A stretch of 64,000 nucleotides of DNA from the NCBI RefSeq assembly GCF_900605005.1, contig NZ_LR027558.1:951408-1015407 (forward strand), read 5' to 3'. A program made the translations under genes and the position numbers. The notes below the pieces were generated by a model. The model searched no databases. It was not told where the DNA came from and saw only the letters and a program-made list of their open reading frames with translations. Within the stretch, counting starts at the first letter, position 1. The number at the start of each line of letters is the position of its first letter. The DNA comes from Acidipropionibacterium timonense. Its GTDB lineage: Bacteria; Actinomycetota; Actinomycetes; Propionibacteriales; Propionibacteriaceae. Below are positions 34,736-52,266 of this stretch, one piece after another.

Positions 34736-35073
34736 GCCCGGGCCCGTCGGACGGCCTCGACGACACTGGTGCGGGCGTCGGCGTCGGTGGCCGGGAGCAT
34801 CGGCAGGCCCATCGAGGTGAGGGTCCGCTGCATCCCGGGGCCGACGTGGGTGGCGACGACGGCGTCGACGTCGTGGTCGCGCAGGAAGCGGACGATCCGG
34901 GCGTGGTGCGATCCCTCGGTGCCCTCGTCGTGGAGCCGGTCCCAGTCGACCTGGAAGGTCTGCCAGTCGGTCACCTCACCGGACTGGTCGAGGGTGGCGA
35001 CGGCGACCATCGGGGCCTTGCCGAAGCGGGGCTCCACCGAGCCGTCGGGGCGTACCGGGATCATGAGGTTCAT
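34732..35073 (-). CDS. NifX/NifB-like cluster-binding domain protein
   Basis: A 113-residue protein of the dinitrogenase iron-molybdenum cofactor (NifX/NifB C-terminal) domain family: an MIPVRPDGSVEPRFGKAP start, a central HHARIVRFLRDHDVDAVVATHVGPGM and a glycine-poor end. Single-domain versions occur widely in non-nitrogen-fixers with unknown roles in metal-cluster handling. ATG 35073 is chosen; a GTG nine bases upstream is possible. It is translationally coupled to panE. Confidence 0.75.
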   Translation of the reverse strand: MNLMIPVRPDGSVEPRFGKAPMVAVATLDQSGEVTDWQTFQVDWDRLHDEGTEGSHHARIVRFLRDHDVDAVVATHVGPGMQRTLTSMGLPMLPATDADARTSVVEAVRRARA

Positions 35074-35116
35074 GCCTGCCACCCTAGTCGCGCCGGGCGA
35101 TGGAACATGGATGCGT

Positions 35117-36340
35117 TCACCCCGCCAATCTCCCGAGCGTCACGGCGAGCCTCATGACGTAGGCCTCCCGCGGATCGGTCGGCGAGTAGCCGGTGACGTC
35201 CTGGATGCGCTTGAGGCGGTAGCGGACGGTGTTGGGGTGGACGAACATCGCCCGCCCGGTGCCCTCGACCGACCCGCCGTGGTCGAGGAAGGAGACGCAG
35301 GTGGCCATGAGGTCGCCGCCGGCCCGCTCGAGGGGGGCGTACACCTTGTCGACGAGCCACCGGACGGCCTGCTCGTCACCGGACAGGGCCCGCTCGGGCA
35401 GCAGGTCGGTGGCCGAGAGGACGCGCGGTCCCTCCGGCCAGGCGCCGGCAACGCGAGCCCCCGCGAGGGCGGCCCTGGCCGACATCGGGGCGGCGGTGAG
35501 GTCGGTGACGACCGGTCCGACGACGACCGGTCCCTCGGCGAAACTGTCCGCGAGCTGCTGGGCCGTGGTCATGGCCGAGAGGTCGTCGGTGATCGCCGTG
35601 CCGGCGATGATGGCGACGAGTCGGTGCGCCTGCATGGCTGCCAGGATGGTGAGACCCTGCTGTTCCCCGGCTCGCCGCAGGGAGGCGACCGGGGCGGACG
35701 TCGTCCCCGACCCGACGACGACGCAGAGGTTGACCCCCGCGCGCCAGCCCAGGGTCGAGGCCCGGGAGACGAGTTCCTCGTCGGCCTCCGAGCGGACGAC
35801 GGCGTCGACGACGAGGGACTCGAGCCGCTCGTCCCAGGTGCCGCGCCGCTCGGCCGCCCGGGCGTACACCTCGGCGGCGGCGAAGGCGACCTCGCGCGAG
35901 TAGTGGACGATGGCGTTGGAGAGCACCTGGCGGTCGGCCCGCGGCATGGTCGTCGTGATCTGCTCCTCGACGACGTCGATGGTCGTGCGCACGAGATCGA
36001 CGGTCTGGCGCAGCGAGATCTTGCGGGTCATCGACGCCGGTGCCGCACCGAAGACGTCGGTGGGGGAGTAGGGCTCGGCCTGGTCGTCGGCGAACCAGGT
36101 GACGAACCCGTCGATCCCCGACCTGGCGACGATGGAGATCCAGCTGCGCTCGTCCGCCGAGAGCTGACGGAACCACGAGTGACGGGTGTTCATCTCGGCC
36201 AGGGTGGCCGTCGTCATGGCCGAGGTGTGCTCGGCCAGGCGCTTGGTGATGGCCCGGCGGGTACGGTCTGAGGAGACGACGTCGCGCCCGGTGCTGGACA
36301 CATGGACATGTCGCTCGTCGTGGGTGGGGGTCCTCGGCAC
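35117..36340 (-). CDS. fasR: PucR/CdaR-type regulator, FasR-like
   Basis: A 407-residue transcription factor with a central GGDEF-like region and a C-terminal PucR helix-turn-helix ([21 protein letters not shown]). In Streptomyces the homologous FasR lies between aceE and fabD and activates the fatty-acid synthase operon; the same neighbourhood here supports that assignment. GTG 36340 follows GAGGAGG. It diverges from aceE over 138 bp that must carry both promoters. A different PucR regulator is possible but less likely. Confidence 0.8.
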   Translation of the reverse strand: MPRTPTHDERHVHVSSTGRDVVSSDRTRRAITKRLAEHTSAMTTATLAEMNTRHSWFRQLSADERSWISIVARSGIDGFVTWFADDQAEPYSPTDVFGAAPASMTRKISLRQTVDLVRTTIDVVEEQITTTMPRADRQVLSNAIVHYSREVAFAAAEVYARAAERRGTWDERLESLVVDAVVRSEADEELVSRASTLGWRAGVNLCVVVGSGTTSAPVASLRRAGEQQGLTILAAMQAHRLVAIIAGTAITDDLSAMTTAQQLADSFAEGPVVVGPVVTDLTAAPMSARAALAGARVAGAWPEGPRVLSATDLLPERALSGDEQAVRWLVDKVYAPLERAGGDLMATCVSFLDHGGSVEGTGRAMFVHPNTVRYRLKRIQDVTGYSPTDPREAYVMRLAVTLGRLAG

Positions 36341-36478
36341 TGCGCCTCCTCAAGTCGGGCCGAAGCCTACCCGTGCTCGGCGATGTCGGGCGCGGTTTGT
36401 GATTTTGCTCTCACGCTGCGACACAATGGGACGCGCGTCGAGACAGGACGCATCACCGTCGATGAGAAAGGAACCGGC

Positions 36479-39232
36479 GTGATCCCACGCGAAGTACCCG
36501 GCCCCGTCCTCAATGGACTGCCGACCACGCTTCCTGATCTGGATCCCGAGGAGACGCGGGAGTGGATCGAATCCCTCGACAAGATGGTCGAGGTCGACGG
36601 TGCGAATCGGGCCCGGGTCGTGCTGCTCAAGATGCTCGAGCATGCGCGCAGTCACAACAACCTCGGTCTGTCGGCGCTGACCTCGACCGACTACATCAAC
36701 ACCATCTCCGCCGAGGACGAGGCCCCCTACCCCGGTGATGAGGAGATCGAGCGTGACCTGCGGCGTCTGCTGCGGTGGAACGCCGCCATCACCGTCCAGC
36801 GCGCCCAGCGCCCGGGCATCGGCGTCGGCGGGCACATCTCGACCTATGCCTCCGCCGTCACCCTCTACGAGGTCGGCATGAACCACTTCTGGCGTGGGCA
36901 GGACGCCCCCGGTGGTGGTGATCAGGTGTTCTTCCAGGGGCATGCGGCCCCCGGCATGTACGCCCGCGCCTACCTCGAGGGACGCCTCACCGAGGAGGAC
37001 CTCGACGGTTTCCGTCAGGAGAAGTCGAAGGCCCCGCACGGCCTGCCGTCCTACCCCCACCCGCGGATGCTGCCGGGCTTCTGGCAGTTCCCCACGGTGT
37101 CGATGGGCCTGGGGCCGGCCAACGCCATCTACCAGGCGTCGATGGACAAGTACCTCACCAACCGCGGCATCAAGGACTGCTCCGACCAGCACGTGTGGGC
37201 CTTCCTCGGTGACGGCGAGATGGACGAGCCCGAGTCGCGAGGCTTCCTCCAGGTGGCCGCCAACGAGCAGCTCGACAACCTCACCTTCGTCATCAACTGC
37301 AACCTCCAGCGTCTCGACGGCCCGGTCCGCGGCAACGGCAAGATTGTCCAGGAGCTCGAGTCGGTCTTCCGCGGTGCGGGATGGAACGTCATCAAGGTCG
37401 TCTGGGGCTCGGGTTGGGACAAGCTCCTGGCCGCGGATCGGGACGGCGCCCTCGTCGACGTCATGAACTCCACCCGCGACGGGGACTACCAGACCTTCAA
37501 GGCCAACGACGGCGCCTACGTGCGCGAGCACTTCTTCGGACGCGATCCGCGCACCGCCGCCATGGTGGAGAACTGGACCGACGACGAGATCTGGGCGCTG
37601 CGTCGAGGCGGCCACGACTACCGCAAGATGTACAGCGCGTACAAGGCCGCCACCGAGTTCAAGGGCGCCCCGACCGTCGTCCTGGCCTGCACCATCAAGG
37701 GTTACGACCTGGGCAGCCGCTTCGCCGGACGCAACGCCACCCACCAGATGAAGAAGCTCAACCTGCAGGACCTCAAGGAGTTCCGCGATCGGCTCAACAT
37801 CCCGATCGCCGACGCCGTCCTCGAGGCCGACCCGTACCGCGCCCCCTACTACAACCCGGGACCGGACGACGAGCGCATCCGGTACCTCATGGAGCGCCGC
37901 CGCGCGCTGGGCGGATTCGTTCCCGAGCGCCGCACCGCGCACACCGCCCTGCCGATCCCCGGCCGCAAGGAGTTCGACGGCGTCAAGCGGGGATCGGGCA
38001 AGCAGGAGGTGGCCACGACGATGGCCTTCGTCCGGCTGCTCAAGGACCTCATGCGCGACAAGGACTTCGCTCCCTACGTCGTGCCGATCATCCCGGACGA
38101 GGCCCGCACCTTCGGCATGGACTCGCTCTTCCCGACGATCAAGATCTACAACCCGAACGGGCAGAACTACCTGCCGGTCGACCACGAGCTCATGCTGAGC
38201 TACCGGGAGGCGAAGAACGGGCAGATCCTCCACACCGGCATCAACGAGGCCGGCTCGACTGCGGCCTTCACCGCCGCCGGATCGGCCTACTCGACCCACG
38301 GCGTCCCGCTCGTGCCGGTGTACATCTTCTACTCGATGTTCGGCTTCCAGCGTTCCGGTGACGCCTTCTGGGCTGCCGGCGACCAGATGGCCAAGGGCTT
38401 CGTCATCGGGGCGACCGCCGGTCGCACGACGCTCACCGGTGAGGGCACCCAGCACATGGACGGTCACTCGCCCATGCTCGCGGCGACCAACCCGGCCGTC
38501 GTCAGCTACGACCCGGCCTACTCGTACGAGATCTCGCACATCGTCGAGGCCGGCCTCAACCGGATGTACGGGCCCGACGCCGAGGACGTCATGTTCTACC
38601 TCACGGTGTACAACGAGCCGATCGTCCAGCCGGCCGAGCCGGAGGGGATCGACGCCGAGGGCATCGTCAAGGGCATGTACCTGCTGGCTCCCGGCAGCTT
38701 CGAGGGGGTCAACGCGGACGCCCGCCGCGCCCAGATCCTCGCCTCGGGCGTGTCGGTGCCGTGGGCCCTGGAGGCCCAGCAGATCCTCAAGGAGGATCAC
38801 GGCATCGTCGCCGACGTGTGGAGCGTCACGTCGTGGAACGAGCTTCGTCGGGACGCCATGGCGGCCGACGAGCAGGCCTTCCTCCATCCCGAGCAGGGAC
38901 GTCGGACGCCTTACCTCGTCGAGCGTCTGGCGGACGCCCCCGGCCCGGTCGTCGCGGTGACCGACTACATGCGTCAGGTGCCCGACCAGATCGCCCAGTG
39001 GGTGCCCGGACGGTACGCGTCCCTGGGTGCCGATGGATTCGGGTTCTCGGACACCCGGGCCGCCGCGCGCCGGTTCTTCCACATCGACGGACCCTCGATC
39101 GCTGTGCGGGTGCTCCAGATGCTCGCCGAGGACGGAGAGGTGCCGGCCGAGTGGCCACGCGAGGCCGCCGAGAAGTACCACCTCCTCGACGTCAACGCCG
39201 GGACGACCGGTAGCGCCGGGGGAGAGTCCTGA
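36479..39232 (+). CDS. aceE: Pyruvate dehydrogenase E1 component, homodimeric
   Basis: A 917-residue thiamine-diphosphate enzyme that decarboxylates pyruvate and acetylates the E2 lipoyl group, a length typical for AceE. The TPP motif begins at [12 protein letters not shown] with the matching [16 protein letters not shown] end. The conserved [19 protein letters not shown]-terminal region and the C-terminal transketolase-like domain ([12 protein letters not shown]) are present. GTG 36479 follows AAAGGA and gives the conventional N-terminus. No E2/E3 gene is adjacent. Confidence 0.96.
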   Translation: MIPREVPGPVLNGLPTTLPDLDPEETREWIESLDKMVEVDGANRARVVLLKMLEHARSHNNLGLSALTSTDYINTISAEDEAPYPGDEEIERDLRRLLRWNAAITVQRAQRPGIGVGGHISTYASAVTLYEVGMNHFWRGQDAPGGGDQVFFQGHAAPGMYARAYLEGRLTEEDLDGFRQEKSKAPHGLPSYPHPRMLPGFWQFPTVSMGLGPANAIYQASMDKYLTNRGIKDCSDQHVWAFLGDGEMDEPESRGFLQVAANEQLDNLTFVINCNLQRLDGPVRGNGKIVQELESVFRGAGWNVIKVVWGSGWDKLLAADRDGALVDVMNSTRDGDYQTFKANDGAYVREHFFGRDPRTAAMVENWTDDEIWALRRGGHDYRKMYSAYKAATEFKGAPTVVLACTIKGYDLGSRFAGRNATHQMKKLNLQDLKEFRDRLNIPIADAVLEADPYRAPYYNPGPDDERIRYLMERRRALGGFVPERRTAHTALPIPGRKEFDGVKRGSGKQEVATTMAFVRLLKDLMRDKDFAPYVVPIIPDEARTFGMDSLFPTIKIYNPNGQNYLPVDHELMLSYREAKNGQILHTGINEAGSTAAFTAAGSAYSTHGVPLVPVYIFYSMFGFQRSGDAFWAAGDQMAKGFVIGATAGRTTLTGEGTQHMDGHSPMLAATNPAVVSYDPAYSYEISHIVEAGLNRMYGPDAEDVMFYLTVYNEPIVQPAEPEGIDAEGIVKGMYLLAPGSFEGVNADARRAQILASGVSVPWALEAQQILKEDHGIVADVWSVTSWNELRRDAMAADEQAFLHPEQGRRTPYLVERLADAPGPVVAVTDYMRQVPDQIAQWVPGRYASLGADGFGFSDTRAAARRFFHIDGPSIAVRVLQMLAEDGEVPAEWPREAAEKYHLLDVNAGTTGSAGGES

Positions 39233-39252
39233 CCGATCGGGGCGACGACATG

Positions 39253-39282
39253 CCGGGGGTGCCCAGTCATGGGTGCCCCCGG
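39253..39282 (+). terminator. Hairpin after aceE
   Basis: CCGGGGG pairs with CCCCCGG, with CCCA/TGGG pairing inside, 20 bases after the aceE stop. Confidence 0.65.
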
Positions 39283-39409
39283 TGTGCGTTCGGGGGTCGG
39301 GAGAGGTCGTCCGACGGCTGCTGATACGCTGTGACGGCAGCACAACTAAACCGCATTAGTCCTCGTGGCGCGGTGGCCACGAGATGCGGCGAGGATGGGA
39401 GATCGTCAC

Positions 39410-40321
39410 ATGGGTGTGAATCGTCGACAGGTTCTGGCAGGTGCCGCGTGGAGCGCACCGGCAGTGGCGGTCGCCACTGCGCTCCCGGCCTTCGCGGCCT
39501 CCGGTGGGACCGGCCCGGCGCCAGCGTCCTCCGCGCTGACCGCGGTGTACGTCGAGGTCAATCACGAGGACCTGGCGACTGTCGGGACGTTTGTCCTCGA
39601 GGGATCGAGGCGACCGGTCTTCGACCTGGCGATGATCTTCGCGGCGAACATCAACTTCGACGGAACCGCGGCCTACCTCCACCTCAATGATCGCGTCACG
39701 GCGACCCTCGACGACGCCGACACCCAGATCAGGCCCTTGCAGGCCAAGGGGACCAAGGTGCTGCTGTCCGTCCTGGGCAATCACCAGGGAGCCGGCTTCG
39801 CGAACTTCCCGACCGAGCAGGATGCCGACTGGTTCGCAGCCAAGGTCGCCAAGGTCGTGCACGAGTACCACCTCGACGGCGTCGATCTCGACGACGAGTA
39901 CTCCGAGTACGGCACGAACGGGACCGGGAATCCGAACGAGGACTCGTTCGTCTGGCTGGTTCACGCCTTGCGCCGCCATCTGGCACCCCACGAACTCATC
40001 ACGTTCTACGCCATCGGGCCGTCGGCCGAGCGCACCGTGTCGGGCTCGGGCAAGGCATCGGATGCCTTGGACTACGCCTGGAACCCGTGGTACGGCTCGT
40101 ACAGTGCACCGTCGGTCCCGGGGATGGCCAAGGATCACCTCGGTGCGGCCGCGGTCGACTGGGGCCGCACCTCGCCCTCGACGGTGCAGTCCATGGCCTC
40201 GCGCACGGTGGAGGACGGGTACGGCGTCTTCATGTCGTACGACCTGCGGGACACGACCGACCTGTCGTCGGTCCAGGCCATGACTCTCGTCCTCCGGGGG
40301 GAACGGGCTGTCCGGAGCTGA
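39410..40321 (+). CDS. Tat-exported endo-beta-N-acetylglucosaminidase (EndoH type, GH18)
   Basis: A 303-residue secreted glycosidase predicted to cut the chitobiose core of N-linked glycans. A Tat-like signal (NRRQVLAGAAW, cleavage near AFA-AS) is followed by a GH18 barrel closely resembling Streptomyces EndoH: VLLSVLGNHQGAGFANFP and the catalytic DGVDLDDE (156-163, Glu163 the acid). ATG 39410 follows GGGAG; longer starts are possible but would push the signal inward. There is no wall anchor, so it is probably released. It stands alone between terminators. It suggests use or modification of host or environmental glycoproteins. Confidence 0.9.
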   Translation: MGVNRRQVLAGAAWSAPAVAVATALPAFAASGGTGPAPASSALTAVYVEVNHEDLATVGTFVLEGSRRPVFDLAMIFAANINFDGTAAYLHLNDRVTATLDDADTQIRPLQAKGTKVLLSVLGNHQGAGFANFPTEQDADWFAAKVAKVVHEYHLDGVDLDDEYSEYGTNGTGNPNEDSFVWLVHALRRHLAPHELITFYAIGPSAERTVSGSGKASDALDYAWNPWYGSYSAPSVPGMAKDHLGAAAVDWGRTSPSTVQSMASRTVEDGYGVFMSYDLRDTTDLSSVQAMTLVLRGERAVRS

Positions 40322-40335
40322 CCACCGCCCACGGG

Positions 40336-40372
40336 CCACCGGAGGGTGCCACGATGTGGGTGCCCCCGGTGG
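40336..40372 (+). terminator. Hairpin after the EndoH gene
   Basis: CCACCGG pairs with CCGGTGG, extended by GGG/CCC across one mismatch, 15 bases after the stop. Confidence 0.6.
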
Positions 40373-40450
40373 TCGTCGGCGTCATGTTCTGGCACGCTAG
40401 TGGTGGCAGGCAGGCCCCTGCCGTGTGGAACGAGGGAAAGCGAAGGATCC

Positions 40451-40855
40451 GTGGGTAGCGCGACCGATTTCGACAAGCTCGGGTTCGAGTCCGGGCAGGT
40501 CGTCCAGGAGCTCGGTTGGGACGAGGACGTCGACGAGGACCTGCGTCAGCTCGTCATGGACACCATCGACGGTGAGCTCGTCGAGGACTGCCTGGACGCC
40601 GTCGACGTCGTGTGGATGTGGTTGCGTCGGGAGGACGACGAGGTCGCGGACGCGCTCGTCGACGCCATGCGTGACCTCTCCGACGAGGGGTTCATCCTGC
40701 TGGTCACCCCGAAGGTCGGCCGTGACGGGGCCATCGACCCCTCGGACCTGGCGGAGGGCGCCGAGACGGCGGGCATGGTGCTCACCTCGACCTACAACGT
40801 CTCGGACGACTGGCAGGCGCACAAGGTGGTGCGGCCCCGCGGCGGACGCCGCTGA
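40451..40855 (+). CDS. DUF3052 family protein
   Basis: A 134-residue acidic actinobacterial protein (GFESGQVVQELGWDEDVDEDLR, then VDVVWMWLRREDDEVADAL and ILLVTPKVGRDGAIDPSDL). Function unknown; homologues usually sit near aceE, as here. GTG 40451 follows AAGGA. The last codons, PRGGRR, lie inside the first unit of a 28-bp tandem repeat, so the C-terminus was probably modified by the repeat. Confidence 0.85.
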   Translation: MGSATDFDKLGFESGQVVQELGWDEDVDEDLRQLVMDTIDGELVEDCLDAVDVVWMWLRREDDEVADALVDAMRDLSDEGFILLVTPKVGRDGAIDPSDLAEGAETAGMVLTSTYNVSDDWQAHKVVRPRGGRR

Positions 40856-40942
40856 CGTGTCGATACGCGGCGGACGCCGCTGACGTGTCGATACGCGGCG
40901 GACGCCGTTGAAATCTTGACCCGAGGCGGACGCCGCTGACGC
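40838..40942. repeat. 28-bp tandem repeat, two perfect and two diverged units
   Basis: Units begin at 40838, 40866, 40894 and 40922. Each contains GCGGC-GGAC-GCCGC, a short stem-loop. The first unit includes the DUF3052 stop codon, and the last ends just before the promoter region of the aldo/keto reductase gene. The array may act as a set of weak terminators. Confidence 0.85.
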
Positions 40943-40971
40943 TGTCGCACCACCTCGCTAGGGTGGTGGTC

Positions 40972-41985
40972 ATGGCAGTGAGCACCTACCGTGCGGCGGA
41001 CGATCGCTACGACACGATGACCTATCGCCGCTGCGGGGCCAGTGGTCTGTTGCTCCCGGCGGTATCGCTGGGGCTGTGGCAGAACTTCGGCGACCTGCAC
41101 ACCGGCGCCACCCAGCGCGCCGTCCTGCGTCGCGCCTTCGACCGCGGCGTCACGCACTTCGACCTGGCCAACAACTACGGGCCGCCGTACGGGCAGGCCG
41201 AGATCAACTTCGGGCGCATCTTCGCCACTGACTTCAAGGCCCACCGTGACGAGCTCATCATCTCGTCCAAGGCGGGCTACGACATGTGGCCGGGGCCCTA
41301 CGGTCAGGGTGGCGGCAGCCGCAAGTACCTCATCGCCTCCTGCGACCAGTCCCTCGCGCGGATGGGTCTGGACTACGTCGACATCTTCTACTCGCACCGC
41401 TTCGACCCCGACACCCCGCTCGAGGAGACGATGGGTGCTCTCGACCGGATCGTGCGCTCGGGTCGGGCGCTCTACGTCGGGGTCTCGTCCTACGACCCCG
41501 AGCAGACGACCCGGGCGGCCCGGATCGCCCGCGACCTCGGCACGCCGCTGCTCATCCACCAGCCGCGCTACAACATGCTCGACCGGTGGATCGAGGACGG
41601 CCTGCTCGACACCTGTGAGCAGGAGGGGATGGGCGTCATCTGCTTCTCCCCGCTCGCCCAGGGCCTCCTCACGACGAAGTACCTGTCGGGCATTCCCGCC
41701 GACTCCCGGGCCGGCATGGGGTCGGTGTCGCTGCGGCCCAACCGGATCGACGCGGACACCCTCTCGACGGTGCTGGCCCTCAACGAGATCGCCATCGACC
41801 GCGACCAGTCCCTGGCCCAGCTGGCGCTGTCGTGGATCCTGCGGGACGAGCGGGTCACCAGCGTCCTCGTCGGGGCGTCCAGCGTCGCCCAGCTCGACTC
41901 CGACATCGACGCCCTGGCAGCTGCGCCGCTCACCGACGACGAACTCGTGCGCATCGAGACGGTCCTCGCCGAACGTCAGCTGTGA
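40972..41985 (+). CDS. Aldo/keto reductase, YghZ-like
   Basis: A 337-residue NADPH-dependent aldo/keto reductase. Catalytic-region motifs are FDLANNYGPPYGQAE (Asp/Tyr), SSKAGYDMWPGPYG (Lys) and YSHRFDPDTPLEE (His). The GPYG insertion is typical of the YghZ/L-glyceraldehyde-3-phosphate reductase group. The C-terminal SVLVGASSVAQL binds NADP phosphate. CTAGGGT 13 bases before ATG 40972 may be the -10 element, implying a very short leader. Confidence 0.9.
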   Translation: MAVSTYRAADDRYDTMTYRRCGASGLLLPAVSLGLWQNFGDLHTGATQRAVLRRAFDRGVTHFDLANNYGPPYGQAEINFGRIFATDFKAHRDELIISSKAGYDMWPGPYGQGGGSRKYLIASCDQSLARMGLDYVDIFYSHRFDPDTPLEETMGALDRIVRSGRALYVGVSSYDPEQTTRAARIARDLGTPLLIHQPRYNMLDRWIEDGLLDTCEQEGMGVICFSPLAQGLLTTKYLSGIPADSRAGMGSVSLRPNRIDADTLSTVLALNEIAIDRDQSLAQLALSWILRDERVTSVLVGASSVAQLDSDIDALAAAPLTDDELVRIETVLAERQL

Positions 41986-42019
41986 GCCACCCACCCACCA
42001 CCCTCACGAAGGAGATCAC

Positions 42020-42481
42020 ATGGGAGCCGTGAAGTCCCAGCTCAAGTCCGACCTCGTCACCGCGATGAAGGCCCATGACGAGGTCGCCAAGTCGGCGATC
42101 AGGATGGCCGTCTCGGCGATCATGGCCGAGGAGGTCGCCGGGGACGCCGCCCGCGACCTCACCGACGCCGAGGAGCAGGCGGTCCTCGTCAAGCAGGTCA
42201 ACAGCCGACGCGACTCGGCCCAGGCCTACCGTGACGGTGGTAGGGAGGAACTCGCCCGGGCCGAGGAGGCCGAGATCGCCGTGCTCGAGAAGTACCTGCC
42301 GGCCCAGCTCACGGCCGATGAGGTGCGCGCCATCGTCGACGAGGAGATCACTGCCGCCGCTGGCGGGCAGGCACCCACGATGAAGCTCATGGGTCCGGTC
42401 ATGAAGGCGGTCCAGGCTCGGGTGCAGGGACGGTTCGACGGCCGCGAGACGGCAACCATCGTCAAGAAGGCCCTCTCCTGA
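42020..42481 (+). CDS. GatB/YqeY domain protein
   Basis: A 153-residue helical protein of the YqeY family (LKSDLVTAMKAHDEVAKSAIRM, EKYLPAQLTADE, and GPVMKAVQARVQGRFDGR at the end), related to the tail domain of GatB and proposed to interact with tRNA. GAAGGAG precedes the ATG. It follows the aldo/keto reductase by 34 bases and lies upstream of the pyrimidine leader. Confidence 0.9.
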   Translation: MGAVKSQLKSDLVTAMKAHDEVAKSAIRMAVSAIMAEEVAGDAARDLTDAEEQAVLVKQVNSRRDSAQAYRDGGREELARAEEAEIAVLEKYLPAQLTADEVRAIVDEEITAAAGGQAPTMKLMGPVMKAVQARVQGRFDGRETATIVKKALS

Positions 42482-42493
42482 GGTCGAACCACG

Positions 42494-44194
<1,701 letters not shown>

Positions 44195-44198
<4 letters not shown>

Positions 44199-45496
44199 GT
44201 CGAACCCTCCTCACCGACCTGGTCATGCTCGAGGGGGGCACCCCGGTGCCCTCCCAGGTACTCGTCGCCGACGGCCGCGTCGAGGTCATCTCCCGAGGCC
44301 GGACGAGCGCTCTGGACGGCGTCGACGCCGAAGTGCTGAGCCTGGACGGGGCCCTGCTCACCCCAGGGCTGGTCGACCTGCACGACCATCTGCGCGAGCC
44401 CGGCCAGGAGGTCAAGGAGACCATCGCCACGGGCACGGCCGCCGCCGCCCGTGGCGGTTGGACCACCGTGTGCGCCATGCCGAACACGGTCCCCGACCCG
44501 CACAGCCCCGAGCTGCTGGGAGAGATGCTCAGGAGATTCGCGGCGGACGGCGTCGTCAAGGTGCTGCCCATCTCGCCGATCACCGTCGGCCTGGTGAGCG
44601 AGGATCTCGTCGACCTGCCCGCCCAGGTGCAGGCCGGCGCCGTCGCCTTCTCCAATGACGGCAAGGGCGTGCAGAGCGCCGGGGTCATGTACGACGCCAT
44701 GCGCGCCGCGGCCGTCCTCGGCCGCCCGGTGGCCGCCCATGCCGAGGACGACTCGCTGGTGCGCGGGGGAGTGCTCAATGACGGACGCCGCGCTCTCGAG
44801 CTCGGCCTGCCGGGGATCACCCGACTGGCCGAGACGGTCCAGGTGGTCCGCGACCTGGCCATCGCCGAGCAGACCGGCGCCCACTACCACCTGTGCCACG
44901 CCTCGACCCGCGAGTCGATCCGCGCGGTGCGCCGGGCGCAGGCCGACGGCGTCCACGCCACCGCCGAGGCCGCGCCGCACCACCTGCTGCTGGCCGACGA
45001 GGACATCCCCGCCGACGACGGGCAGTACAAGATGAACCCGCCGCTGCGCACCCGCGACGACGTCGAGGCCATGGTCGAGGGACTGTGCGACGGGACCATC
45101 GGTGCCATCGCCACCGACAACGCCCCGCACACCGCTGCCGAGAAGGACTGCTCCATGCGGGACGCGGCCTTCGGCGTCATCACCAACGAGCACACCTTCG
45201 CCCTGCTCCACACGGCCTTCGTCCTGCCCGGGCGGTTCCGCCTGGACCAGCTCGTGCACTGGCTCACCGACGGCCCGGCCGACCTCTTCGGGCTCACCGA
45301 GGCGGGGCGACTCCGGGTCGGCGGACCGGCCGACCTCGCGGCCTTCGACCTGGCCCGTGAGGTGACGGTCGATCCGGAGTCCTTCGCCGGGAAGGGTCGC
45401 AACAGTCCGTTCCGTGGACGCCGCGTGCTCGGCGACTGCATCTTGACCATGGTGGACGGTGTCATCGTCCACTCCAACCGGAAGGATCGCCCATGA
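44195..45496 (+). CDS. pyrC: Dihydroorotase
   Basis: A 433-residue zinc amidohydrolase closing carbamoyl aspartate to dihydroorotate. [11 protein letters not shown] carries the metal-binding HxH and substrate Arg, and later metal ligands lie in HYHLCHAST and IATDNAPHT. Type I architecture, typical of actinobacteria. Overlaps both neighbours by ATGA. Confidence 0.95.
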
Positions 45497-46622
45497 CGAC
45501 GAGGACCCTGCTGCTGGCCGACGGGACCCACATGACCGGCGAGGCCTTCGGAGCCGACCGGCAGGTCACCGCCGAGGTCGTCTTCACCACCGGCATGACC
45601 GGGTACCAGGAGACCCTCACCGACCAGTCCTACAACGGGCAGATCGTCACCTTCACCTACCCCCTCATCGGCAACACCGGCATCAATCGGGACGACATGG
45701 AGTCGCTCTTCCCGACGACCGCCGGGGTCGTCTGCCGGGAGGTCCCCAGGCTGTCGTCCAACTGGCGCGACCGGCAGAGCCTCGACGCCTTCCTCAAGGT
45801 GCACGGCATCCCCGGGCTGGCCGGCATCGACACCCGCGCGCTGGTGCGACGACTGCGCACCGAGGGCGTCATGAAGGGGGTGCTGCTCGGGCCGGACGCC
45901 GACCTCGAGGTCGAACTGGAGCGGTTGCGAGAGACCGAACTGCCGACCGACCAGATCGCCCAGGTGTCCACCCGCACCGCCTACCCCAGCCCACTGGGCG
46001 GCCACAGCGTCGTCCTCTTCGACTTCGGACTCAAGCACTCGATCCTCCGAGAACTCGGCAAGCGCGGGTGCGCGGTGACCGTCGTCCCCCACGACATCTC
46101 CGCCGACCGGGTCCGTGCCCTGGCTCCCGACGGGATCATGCTGTCGAACGGCCCGGGCGACCCCAAGAGTGTGCCGGGGGTCCAGGAGGTCATCCGTGAA
46201 CTCCAGGAGGAGTACCCCATCTTCGGCATCTGCATGGGACACCAGCTCTTCTGCCTGGCCAACGGCGCGGACACCTACAAGCTGCGCTTCGGGCACCGCG
46301 GGTTCAACCACCCGGTACGCGACCTCGCCACCGGCCGGATCGACTTCACCAGCCAGAACCACGGGTATGCCGTCGACCCGGCGTCGATCCGTGGCACCGA
46401 ACTCGAGGTGACCCAGATCGAGATCAACGACGAGACCATCGAGGGGGTGCGCCACCGGCGACTCGGCTCCTTCTCCGTGCAGTACCACCCCGACGCCGCC
46501 GCCGGCCCGCATGACGCCGCCCACATCTTCGACGACTTCATCGCCCTCATGGACGCCGGGCGACCCGCCCGTGCCGACCTCGCCCCCCGCTCCGACCTCG
46601 CCCTCACGGAAGGGACCCACTG

Positions 46623-46623
<1 letters not shown>
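45493..46623 (+). CDS. carA: Carbamoyl-phosphate synthase small subunit
   Basis: A 376-residue glutamine amidotransferase subunit supplying ammonia to CarB. The N-terminal carA-specific domain includes [16 protein letters not shown]. The class I glutaminase triad has Cys in GICMGHQ and His/Glu near QYHPDAA. It overlaps carB by one base (TGATG). Confidence 0.95.
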
Positions 46624-49829
<3,206 letters not shown>

Positions 49830-49830
49830 G

Positions 49831-51541
<1,711 letters not shown>

Positions 51542-51542
<1 letters not shown>

Positions 51543-52252
51543 TGGACACCAGCCGCCCGATCATCGCCCTCGACCTGCCCTCGGCCCGGGATGCCCTCGA
51601 CCTCGTCGCCCGGTTCGCCGGCGAGACCCTCTTCGTCAAGGTCGGCATGGAGCTCTTCTATGCCGCCGGACCGGGCATCGTCAGCCAGCTCAAGGACGCC
51701 GGCCACGACGTCTTCTGCGACCTCAAGCTCCACGACATCCCCAACACCGTGCGTGGGGCGGCGCGCAGCCTGGCGCGGTTGGGGGCCGACCTGCTCACCG
51801 TCCACGCAGCCGGCGGCCGGGCCATGATGGAGGCCGCCCTCGAGGGGCTGGGTGAGGGCGGCGGGTCGGCCAGCGTCGTGGCCATCACCCAGTTGACGTC
51901 GACCTCACCGGAGGCCCTGCGGTCCGAACAGCTCGTCGAGGTGCCCTTGGTCGAGTCGGTGCTCAACTACGCCCGGCTGGCACGGTCCGCCGGTCTGGCC
52001 GGGGTCGTCTGCTCGGCCCACGAGGCCGCCGACATCGCCGCTGCGACGGGAGAGGGGTTCCTGCGGGTGACGCCGGGAATCCGCCCTGCCGGTTCGGCGA
52101 TCGGCGACCAGGCCCGCGTCGCCACCCCGGGGACGGCGGCGTCGATGGGCTCCTCGGCCATCGTCGTCGGGCGTCCGGTCACCCGCGCCGAGGACCCCGT
52201 CGCCGCCTACCACGCCATCATGACCGCCTGGCGCACCGGATCGGACGCCTGA
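51542..52252 (+). CDS. pyrF: Orotidine 5'-phosphate decarboxylase
   Basis: A 236-residue decarboxylase forming UMP. FVKVGMELF and DLKLHDIPNTV carry the Lys-Asp-Lys-Asp catalytic array, TPGIRP and GRPVTRAEDP the phosphate-binding end. This is the short bacterial type rather than the longer mycobacterial form. Overlaps pyrD by one base (TGATG). Confidence 0.95.
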
Positions 52253-52266
52253 GGAAGGACCCTGAC

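Noticed and set aside
36350-39343. 997-codon open frame opposite aceE
   Set aside because: aceE is unmistakable on the plus strand; the reverse frame has no recognisable motif and arises from codon bias.
40838-40942. CRISPR array
   Set aside because: Repeats are back to back without spacers, and no cas genes are near.
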